Assembly: GCA_900552185.1 (NCBI GenBank)
Contig: URYT01000007.1
Span: 1 to 21,015, forward strand
DNA length: 21,015 nucleotides
Source: an uncultured Collinsella sp.
GTDB taxonomy: Bacteria > Actinomycetota > Coriobacteriia > Coriobacteriales > Coriobacteriaceae
Direction: 5' to 3'
Of the stretch, positions 15,734 through 21,015 are shown piece after piece. A program made the position numbers and the translations under genes. The notes beneath the pieces are model-generated. The model was not told the DNA's origin. It was given only the letters and a program-made list of their open reading frames with translations, and did no database searches. Position 1 is the first letter of the stretch; each line of letters begins with the position of its first letter.

Positions 15734-17287
15734 TTGGCAGAGCTGAAAGACGATTTCGACTTCAACACACTTGATCCTGACAGGTGGGAGAACCTTTGTT
15801 TTGCGCTTGTCCATGCTAAGAATCCCCTTGTTCGCACGGTTAATGGGCACGGCGGAGATGAAGGAATCGATGCTTATGTAGGTTCGTTTGGGGAACCCGT
15901 CGAGATCTACCAATTCAAGTTCTTCAAAAATTCGTTCGGCAAATCCCAGGTTAAACAAGTCAAAGATTCGCTTAATGCCGCCCTTGCCAAACGCCGAGGA
16001 TTTAAGTGGATTCTGATGTGCTCAAAGGATCCGACTCCTGCCGCCATGAGGGCGCTTGACGAATTGAGGGATGAGCATCCGGATATGACTATCGAATGCC
16101 ATTTCGCCTCCGAAATCGCGGCAATGCTAATCGAATGCCCTAGGGTGCGTAAGGAGTTTTACCCGAATACGCAGGATCAGCTCGAAGCGATTGCGCTGCA
16201 AAGCGGGAATAGACCGATTGACATGATTCGAAACGGGGCAAAACGTCTCAACGATGTCACTTGCGATGATAGGCTCCAAACGACTGTTGTCACAAACGGC
16301 AACTCAACAACGGTGATCTACGCCGCTAGGCCCGGTGTAACCGAAGAGATTCCTCTGTTCAACATGAAGGCAAAGAGCGAGGAAGGGTTTATTGCGCTCG
16401 AGGCGTTGCAACGCGAAGGAAAACCATTCACGCTCTCGTCTGAGGACATCGAGTTCGAACCGCTAATCACGCTTCCTGATGAAGAGATCGAATGCGTTTC
16501 TGTTTCTGCCTTTTCGACACCTGATGAACGTCCTAGCACGCTGCTCCTCTATGCGGGAGATGTCAATGCCGGTGCGTCATCCCTCTATGTGACCTTAAAG
16601 ACGGTGAGACTTGGAACCGAGGTTGGACTAAGGTCAAATGTGGATCAGAAAGAATGCCCCATCAAGATTGAGCTTGAGTACCCCGTTCCTGTTGATGGTG
16701 AGGCCATGACGGCTTTGACTTTTCATATTAACCTTACGCCTAGGTTCGAAGGGCATACGGTAAAGACCGCCCTTAAAGGCGCGCGATTTCTCGCGGAGCT
16801 TGCAAAGAGCAGACGACTTGGCCTCTGTAGCCTGTATGGCGACCCAAGCGATGCCTCGTACTGTACGTTGGCTGATCTAGACGTTGGCGATACATGGGAA
16901 AGCCGGGTTGCCTTCTTTGAAGCGCTTCTGCGGGTCTGCCAGTTCTTCGGCATAGATCCAGTTTTAGACGGCTCCATCTACGCTGAGGGGTTCCTTGAAG
17001 GACTTGCCTACTTCGCAAGAAAGCTCGATAGGAGGAATCAAAGCTGGTCGGGTACATTGTCATTGACGTTAGTCGATTACGGGAAGGATGCGCTGCGCCA
17101 GCCCGATGAGGAATGCTCTTTCGTAATCGAAGAGACCCCATTCATGGACATATGCGGCATCTATTGCGAAGCACGCGTCCGTTACGTATCAAAAGGTAAG
17201 CTGAAAATCTCGGAGAAATCCGATGGTCTTGCCTGGGACATTGTTGGCGAACACACCGTCTATATTGAAAAGGTTCTTCCAGAGTGA
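15734..17287 (+). CDS. Mrr-like nuclease-domain protein with unknown C-terminal region, 517 aa
   Basis: TTG start abuts the TAG of the endonuclease gene, with CGGAG 6 nt earlier, so this is the fifth gene of the same operon. The N-terminus has the Mrr-type layout: DPDRWENLCFALV with Glu19, then GHGGDEGIDAYVG with Asp46, then VEIYQFKFF with Gln60-x-Lys62, the QxK variant of the PD-(D/E)XK active site, followed by KSQVKQVKDSL. Mrr-like nucleases act in restriction and in other defence systems. Residues from about 170 on match nothing I recognise; they are rich in beta-strand-like stretches and may sense a ligand or bind a partner. Canonical LlaJI has no such gene, so this may be a second effector or a targeting factor. 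Confidence 0.8.
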   Translation: MAELKDDFDFNTLDPDRWENLCFALVHAKNPLVRTVNGHGGDEGIDAYVGSFGEPVEIYQFKFFKNSFGKSQVKQVKDSLNAALAKRRGFKWILMCSKDPTPAAMRALDELRDEHPDMTIECHFASEIAAMLIECPRVRKEFYPNTQDQLEAIALQSGNRPIDMIRNGAKRLNDVTCDDRLQTTVVTNGNSTTVIYAARPGVTEEIPLFNMKAKSEEGFIALEALQREGKPFTLSSEDIEFEPLITLPDEEIECVSVSAFSTPDERPSTLLLYAGDVNAGASSLYVTLKTVRLGTEVGLRSNVDQKECPIKIELEYPVPVDGEAMTALTFHINLTPRFEGHTVKTALKGARFLAELAKSRRLGLCSLYGDPSDASYCTLADLDVGDTWESRVAFFEALLRVCQFFGIDPVLDGSIYAEGFLEGLAYFARKLDRRNQSWSGTLSLTLVDYGKDALRQPDEECSFVIEETPFMDICGIYCEARVRYVSKGKLKISEKSDGLAWDIVGEHTVYIEKVLPE

Positions 17288-17445
17288 CCTTTGCAATCAT
17301 TCCTTTGTGACACGTTCGCGCTCTGACCAACAACGGCGGTACCTTCAAGATTCTCTCGCAAATTGATTTATTCGGCCCCGTCCTCGTCATGCTCTAGTCT
17401 CCTACCGTCTTGTTCGGCCTGTCCATCTCCTCCAGCTTCGACATA

Positions 17446-17880
17446 TCAAGGTACCTCCTCTTGTCCCGCTCGTGACCCACTCCGCCACCTCTCGGCCTTT
17501 TTGGCACATGTCTCGCGCGATTCCTGCACGTGGATCGCCTTCAGCATGCGCGCCGCTGCCTTCCGCCTGGTCATGGGCACCCGCCCCAGTACGTTACGAT
17601 AGAAATGCACTGTGCTGCGCTGGTGGCGGGCCCCGGGGAAGAGCTCCTCGAGCGCACCGAGCATCCCCGTTCACTTGTCGCCGGTGACGAGCCGCACGCC
17701 GGAGCTCGGACGCCTACTCGTCGAGCGGTGCGTCGGGCGTCTCCTCGACGGTCTTCCTCATCAGATTCTCTATGTCATTGCGCAGCGACTCCTCGTCGAC
17801 CGATGCGATGTTCGCGGTCACGGCCCATGCCACCTTCGTCGGCGATTCGTTGTTTGGTCGCTAGAAATCACATGACGGGG
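17446..17880 (-). pseudogene. Degenerate IS256-family transposase
   Basis: Read on the minus strand, bases around 17850-17725 encode an N-terminal fragment, VDEESLRNDIENLMRKTVEE, ending LDE at a stop. In another frame immediately after comes SSGVRLVTGDK, a TGA where relatives have a Cys codon, then TGMLGALEELFPGARHQRST and HFYRN, the core of IS256/mutator transposases, through ARMLKAIHVQESRE to a stop at 17446. About 200 residues between the two parts are missing, and the gene lacks its end. It is therefore dead, with an internal deletion, a frameshift and nonsense codons. No terminal inverted repeats were identified. It lies directly downstream of the restriction operon. In 17288-17445 I see no gene or terminator. 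Confidence 0.8.
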
Positions 17881-17944
17881 CGCGGGCCGTGTTCCGCTAT
17901 GCGGTTGTCAATTTGCGAAAGAAGTAATGCGTCACCGCTTTCGT

Positions 17945-18367
17945 CTACACTCCCGCAATCCCGCGCACCGCACTCAGCAGCTCGTACTCCCTTTGGCTCC
18001 ATTGGCGCAGCTCAGCTGTGCGTACGGCATCTCGGCACAAGTCCAAAAACACCTCGGCGCCCTCGCAGAAGCACTCGCGGGCAAAGGCGCCGGATCCGTC
18101 CGCAACGCACGCGCCGTCGGCAAAGAGCTTCCAGCTAGACGGCTCACGCGAGTCGTCTCCGAACAGCTTAATCTGCAGCACATGCGGATTGCCAGCAGCA
18201 CAGAGCTCTTCCTCGAGCTGCTGCACCGTAAAGCGCATCTGGTGGGAGAGACTGCTCTTGACCATGGCCGAGGCGTAGCCGTTCGGCTTGTCCAGAAGAT
18301 GCATGCGTTTTGGCTGTGCGACCAGGTTGTGGAAGTTGCGCTCACTGCGCACGGAGAAATTGTCCAT
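17945..18367 (-). CDS. Unassigned 140-aa protein
   Basis: The ATG at 18367 is preceded by AAAGGAG at a spacing of five bases, so I prefer it to further upstream in-frame starts. The sequence begins MDNFSVRSERNFHNLVAQPK, has no signal peptide, membrane segment or recognisable catalytic motif, and contains MRFTVQQLEEELCAAGNPHV and LQIKLFGDD in the middle and CFCEGAEVFLDLCRDA near the end. I do not recognise the family. It diverges from the Fic gene, with 291 bp between starts, and no toxin-antitoxin link can be claimed. The region opposite contains only shadow frames. Confidence 0.65.
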   Translation of the reverse strand: MDNFSVRSERNFHNLVAQPKRMHLLDKPNGYASAMVKSSLSHQMRFTVQQLEEELCAAGNPHVLQIKLFGDDSREPSSWKLFADGACVADGSGAFARECFCEGAEVFLDLCRDAVRTAELRQWSQREYELLSAVRGIAGV

Positions 18368-18541
18368 ACGGACTCCTTTCATCGATGTTGGCAGGGCCAC
18401 CGTGCCTCTTGGCCGGTTGGCGTCGGGATCGTGGAGCCAACTCTCTACCCCGACTCTGGATAAAATGCGCCAGCGCCTTCGCTGACGAAAATGCAGTCTA
18501 GCAGCAGAAGGGCCAAACGCGCAAGAGGGAAGGCCGGGTAT

Positions 18542-18550
18542 TGGTATACT
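18542..18550 (+). promoter_or_regulatory. Extended -10 promoter of the Fic gene
   Basis: TGGTATACT (18542-18550) fits TGnTATAAT, with TATACT as -10. The -35 region (about 18522-18527) is weak, as is usual for extended -10 promoters. Initiation near 18557 leaves ATGs at 18593 and 18659 as possible starts and excludes the in-frame ATG at 18491. A CAGCG/CGCTG hairpin sits upstream at about 18472-18485, role unknown. Confidence 0.45.
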
Positions 18551-18658
18551 CGTTTTCCGCAAGGCGGGATCGAAAGGAAGGCTATCGAGCGCATGGCGGG
18601 TGGTCGCGGCGGCTTGATTGCTGCGGCAGCCGCGCGACCGATGCGACAGGGAAAACAT

Positions 18659-19267
18659 ATGGTTCTTGGTAACAAGTTGGGCATAAGCAGCGATGCCGAA
18701 TTGGCGCGCGAGGAAGAGCGGCTGACGAAGGTGCGGGCCCTCGAGCTTTTCGAGCGCGGCCTGCTTGACGAGCTGGAAGCGGGAACGTTTGCCGGCCTTG
18801 CCGAGATTCATGCCTATCTTTTCCAGGACATTTACGACTTTGCCGGGCGCATGCGTCGGGAGAATATCTCCAAGGGCGGCTTTCGCTTTGCACCCTCGCT
18901 TTATCTGGAGGAGGCGCTTGCCGCCATCGATCGTATGCCGCAGGCGACGTTCGACGAGGTGGTCGAGAAGTACGTCGAAATGAACGTCGCCCACCCTTTC
19001 CGCGAGGGCAATGGGCGCAGCATGAGAATCTGGCTCGATCAGATGTTGAAGCGCTCGTGCGGCACTGTGGTCGATTGGAGCCTTGTCGACGGGGAGGACT
19101 ATTTGCTCGCCATGGAGCGAAGCCCCGTGAAGGATGTGGAGATCAAAGCACTTCTCAAGGAGGCCCTTACCGATCAGGTGAATGATCGGCGGGTGTACAT
19201 GAAGGGCATCGACGCCAGCTATCGCTACGAGGGCTACAGCACGTATTCCATGGAAGATCTCTCGTAA
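18659..19267 (+). CDS. fic: Fic family protein AMP-transferase, class III, 202 aa
   Basis: I chose the ATG at 18659, giving MVLGNKLGIS, because it follows ACAGGGA by about 7 nt and matches the usual length of short Fic proteins; the in-frame ATG at 18593 would add 22 Gly/Ala-rich residues. The Fic active site HPFREGNGR is at residues 112-120, with His112 catalytic. The flap-like block NISKGGFRFAPSLYLEEAL precedes it. Near the C-terminus, SYRYEG (187-192) matches the (S/T)xxxE(G/N) inhibitory motif, whose Glu blocks productive ATP binding in class III enzymes such as the Neisseria Fic protein. So the enzyme carries its own brake and needs no separate antitoxin. It would transfer AMP to a hydroxyl side chain of a target protein; in class III relatives this is DNA gyrase. 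The target here is unknown. Confidence 0.88.
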   Translation: MVLGNKLGISSDAELAREEERLTKVRALELFERGLLDELEAGTFAGLAEIHAYLFQDIYDFAGRMRRENISKGGFRFAPSLYLEEALAAIDRMPQATFDEVVEKYVEMNVAHPFREGNGRSMRIWLDQMLKRSCGTVVDWSLVDGEDYLLAMERSPVKDVEIKALLKEALTDQVNDRRVYMKGIDASYRYEGYSTYSMEDLS

Positions 19268-19328
19268 GATTCTCCATCGCGATTATCCGTATAGGCGTGT
19301 TTCGTGCAACGCCTCGCACTCAAGGCGC

Positions 19329-19404
19329 TCAAGGACGCTAAAACAAATCAAGGACGCTAAAAGAGATCAAGATTGCTAAAAGAGATCAAGGATGCTACGA
19401 TCTT
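19329..19404 (+). repeat. Four 19-bp direct repeats upstream of the third ATPase gene
   Basis: TCAAGG or TCAAGA begins at 19329, 19348, 19367 and 19386, exactly 19 bp apart. The body reads TCAAGGACGCTAAAAGAGA, with drift in the third and fourth copies. The array overlaps the promoter at 19373-19401, so a bound protein would block transcription. An extra out-of-phase TCAAGGCGC occurs at 19320. Confidence 0.8.
19373..19401 (+). promoter_or_regulatory. Promoter of the third ATPase gene, inside the 19-bp repeats
   Basis: TTGCTA (19373-19378) and TACGAT (19396-19401) are 17 bp apart, and TG at 19393-19394 makes an extended -10. Initiation would be near 19408, leaving a leader of about 30 nt to the GTG at 19438. 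Confidence 0.5.
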
Positions 19405-19437
19405 ACTGTTGCGGCGGGCAGATGGCAGGAGGTTTCC

Positions 19438-20556
19438 GTGGCAGACAAGATTGCGAAGGTGCAGCAGGAGACCTTCAACCCATTTACGCCGGAATTCGGA
19501 AAAGTGCCCGCTTATTTCGCTGGTCGCGAACAGGTGCTCTCAGATATCTTGAGTACCTTCGAAGAGCAGACGATGAATCTCTGCGCTCTGTTCGTTGGCC
19601 CACGTGGGTGCGGCAAAACGGCGCTTCTCACGTATCTTGGCAACGAGGCGTCTCGGCTCGGATGGGTGGTGGCCAACGTTTCGGCCACTCCGGGCATGCT
19701 CGAAGATATTGTCCAGCGCACCGAGGAGTCGGCCTCGCATCTCATCGCGGCCTCGTCCGAGAAACGCCTCACGGGCGTGAGCATCGCGGGTATAGGAGGA
19801 GCAACTTGGAGTGCAAAAGACGATTCGGATGCGAATTGGCGTACCCGCATGAATGGTCTTCTGGATCGTTTAAGCGAAGTGGATGCCGGTCTGCTGATAA
19901 CTGTTGACGAAGTGGACGTGTCTCTCGATGAGATGAGCCACCTGGTTTCAACCTACCAGCATTTCGTACGCGAGAATCGCAAGGTCGCTCTTGTCATGGC
20001 GGGGCTTCCCTTTCATATAAGCTCGCTTCTGAGCGGAAAGAGCACGTCGTTTTTGCGCCGGGCTCAGCAGTTCGAGTTGGGCCCGTTGGCCCCCTATGCA
20101 GTTGAGGAGGCTTTCCGTCTGACCGTGGAAGAGGGCGGTAGGCTCATCAACGAAGAGGCCTTGGGCGAAGCCGTTGAAGCTATCGACGGATTTCCTTTTA
20201 TGCTGCAGCTTCTGGGCTACCGGGCGTGGCGAATGCATCCCGATGACGCCTTCCTGAGTGTTGACGATGTCCGCGCTGGTGCGCAGAGGGCTCAGCGCGA
20301 GTTAGAGGATCGCATCTTCGATGTCACCTACGCGGAACTCTCCCGAGCGGACAGGGCATTTCTTGCGGCAATGGCTCAAGATGGGAAAGTCACCAGCCGC
20401 GCCGACCTGATGGATCGGCTTGGCAAGCCTTCGGGACATATTTCCACCTACAAGAAGCGGCTCGTGCAAAGCGGCGTTATTGGCGAAACTCTCGATGGCG
20501 ACTTCTACTTCGCATTGCCCGGCTTCAAGGAGTATGTCGAGCGGCGACAGGGGTAG
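19438..20556 (+). CDS. AAA ATPase with C-terminal winged helix (ATPase_2/AAA_16 type), 372 aa
   Basis: GTG at 19438 follows a perfect AGGAGG (19427-19432) by 5 nt. The N-terminus NPFTPEFGKVPAYFAGREQV is typical of a family of actinobacterial ATP-binding proteins. Walker A is GPRGCGKT (54-61); Walker B is LLITVDEVD with Asp157 and Glu158. LVMAGLPFHISSLL fits the sensor-1 strand. Residues from about 310 look like a winged helix (SRADRAFLAAMAQDG, then HISTYKKRLVQSGVI). Unlike the other two ATPases in this window it has no C-terminal nuclease-like domain. Its cellular role is unknown; a DNA-binding or regulatory ATPase is the cautious reading. The promoter lies within four direct repeats, suggesting autoregulation through the winged helix. 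Confidence 0.88.
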   Translation: MADKIAKVQQETFNPFTPEFGKVPAYFAGREQVLSDILSTFEEQTMNLCALFVGPRGCGKTALLTYLGNEASRLGWVVANVSATPGMLEDIVQRTEESASHLIAASSEKRLTGVSIAGIGGATWSAKDDSDANWRTRMNGLLDRLSEVDAGLLITVDEVDVSLDEMSHLVSTYQHFVRENRKVALVMAGLPFHISSLLSGKSTSFLRRAQQFELGPLAPYAVEEAFRLTVEEGGRLINEEALGEAVEAIDGFPFMLQLLGYRAWRMHPDDAFLSVDDVRAGAQRAQRELEDRIFDVTYAELSRADRAFLAAMAQDGKVTSRADLMDRLGKPSGHISTYKKRLVQSGVIGETLDGDFYFALPGFKEYVERRQG

Positions 20557-20594
20557 TCGGTGCTTTTAGTGGCGCGGCCCTTAAGTTTTGATCG

Positions 20595-21015
20595 TTAGCA
20601 ATTTCCTACGTAGACGTGCTTCAAATAGCGCCTCGCTACGTTGGCCAGGTGGTGTACGGTTTCGGGTGGGGTGGCGGGGCGGTCGGTAAGGCGGTGGCAG
20701 GGGAAGAAGCGGGTCAGGTGGTAGGGGATCGACGGATCCAGGGAGGCGAGCCATTGGGCCGCCTCGGCGATTTCCTGGTCGCTGTCGTTCAGGCCGGGGA
20801 TGACGAGCGTCGTTACTTCCAGGTGACAGCTGGGTGTGGCAGCCAGCACTTCTATGGTGTGCTTCACAGTTGCCAAGTCGCCGCCGACGAGGTCGTAGAA
20901 GCTCTGGGTGAAGCCCTTCAGGTCGATGTTCGCGGCATCGATGAACGGTGCCACCTCGTGCAGCGGGCCGTCGTTCACGTAGCCGTTGGATACCAGCACG
21001 TTGACCAGGCCACGC
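20595..21015 (-). CDS. amrS: AmrS-like radical SAM enzyme (AmmeMemoRadiSam), C-terminal part, 5' partial
   Basis: The frame runs off the right edge of the window; the GTG at 20999 is internal, since GLVN precedes it and LVSNGYVNDGPL matches the TNGY block of AmrS and pyruvate formate-lyase-activating-like enzymes. Further blocks are FIDAANIDLKGF, VTTLVIPGLNDSD and PYHLTRFFPCHRLTD, then TPPETV, and the end KHVYVGNC. The CxxxCxxC cluster motif would lie upstream and is not visible. AmrS is part of the AmmeMemoRadiSam set, thought to modify a substrate that remains poorly defined. The end at GNC lacks the Cys-containing tail found in some relatives. It converges on the ATPase gene with 38 bp between stops. 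Confidence 0.82.
   Translation of the reverse strand, partial: RGLVNVLVSNGYVNDGPLHEVAPFIDAANIDLKGFTQSFYDLVGGDLATVKHTIEVLAATPSCHLEVTTLVIPGLNDSDQEIAEAAQWLASLDPSIPYHLTRFFPCHRLTDRPATPPETVHHLANVARRYLKHVYVGNC

Noticed and set aside
18382..18994. Long N-terminal extension of the 140-aa minus-strand protein (to 349 aa)
   Set aside because: It would overlap the Fic gene on the other strand. AAAGGAG before 18367 gives a much better start.

Overview
The window looks like chromosome of a GC-rich gut actinobacterium of the Coriobacteriia, most likely Collinsella or a close relative. This is inferred from codon use, from the selenium-type xanthine dehydrogenase and AmrS-type radical SAM genes at the two ends, and from the dense cargo of orphan ATPase genes. 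No rRNA or tRNA was seen, so the assignment is not proven.

Layout. 1-2334: 3' part of a fused 2Fe-2S/molybdopterin hydroxylase (selenium-dependent xanthine dehydrogenase type) whose sequence is a three-part compositional mosaic, followed by a terminator. 2458-4475: two arrays of 46-nt imperfect palindromes repeating every 62 bp, on either side of a lone AbiEi-like/nuclease-like gene. 4602-7497: two AAA ATPase genes of different families (ATPase_2/DUF234 and AAA_14/DUF4143), one behind a perfect 25-bp inverted repeat and the other behind six GCGTAA iterons exactly 23 bp apart. 7540-7790: a short transcription unit (promoter, roughly 215-nt RNA, strong terminator) with a possible 29-codon ORF. 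7953-8687: a DEDDh exonuclease between 16-bp direct repeats. 8731-10002 (minus strand): a helical protein I cannot assign.

10177-17287 is the main defence island: a five-gene operon with its own promoter. It encodes an HTH-fused beta-class amino-methyltransferase, a C5-cytosine methyltransferase, a McrB-like AAA+ protein, a LlaJI-family endonuclease and a fifth protein with an Mrr-like nuclease domain and a long unknown C-terminus. Gene junctions are 0, 13, 6 and 0 nt. The first four match the logic of LlaJI-type restriction-modification, in which a McrB-like motor works with a separate nuclease and two methyltransferases protect the strands of an asymmetric site. The mixed methyltransferase pair and the attached Mrr-like gene are the unusual parts and the best candidate for an undescribed variant.

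17446-17880 is a wrecked IS256-type transposase. 17945-19267 holds a divergent pair: an unknown 140-aa protein and a class III Fic AMP-transferase with its own inhibitory motif. 19438-20556 is a third AAA ATPase, whose promoter is embedded in four 19-bp direct repeats. The window ends in the C-terminal part of an AmrS-like radical SAM enzyme on the minus strand. Overall it is an accessory region rich in defence and selfish-type genes between housekeeping or metabolic genes, with the three ATPase genes each carrying a different repeat-type control region.
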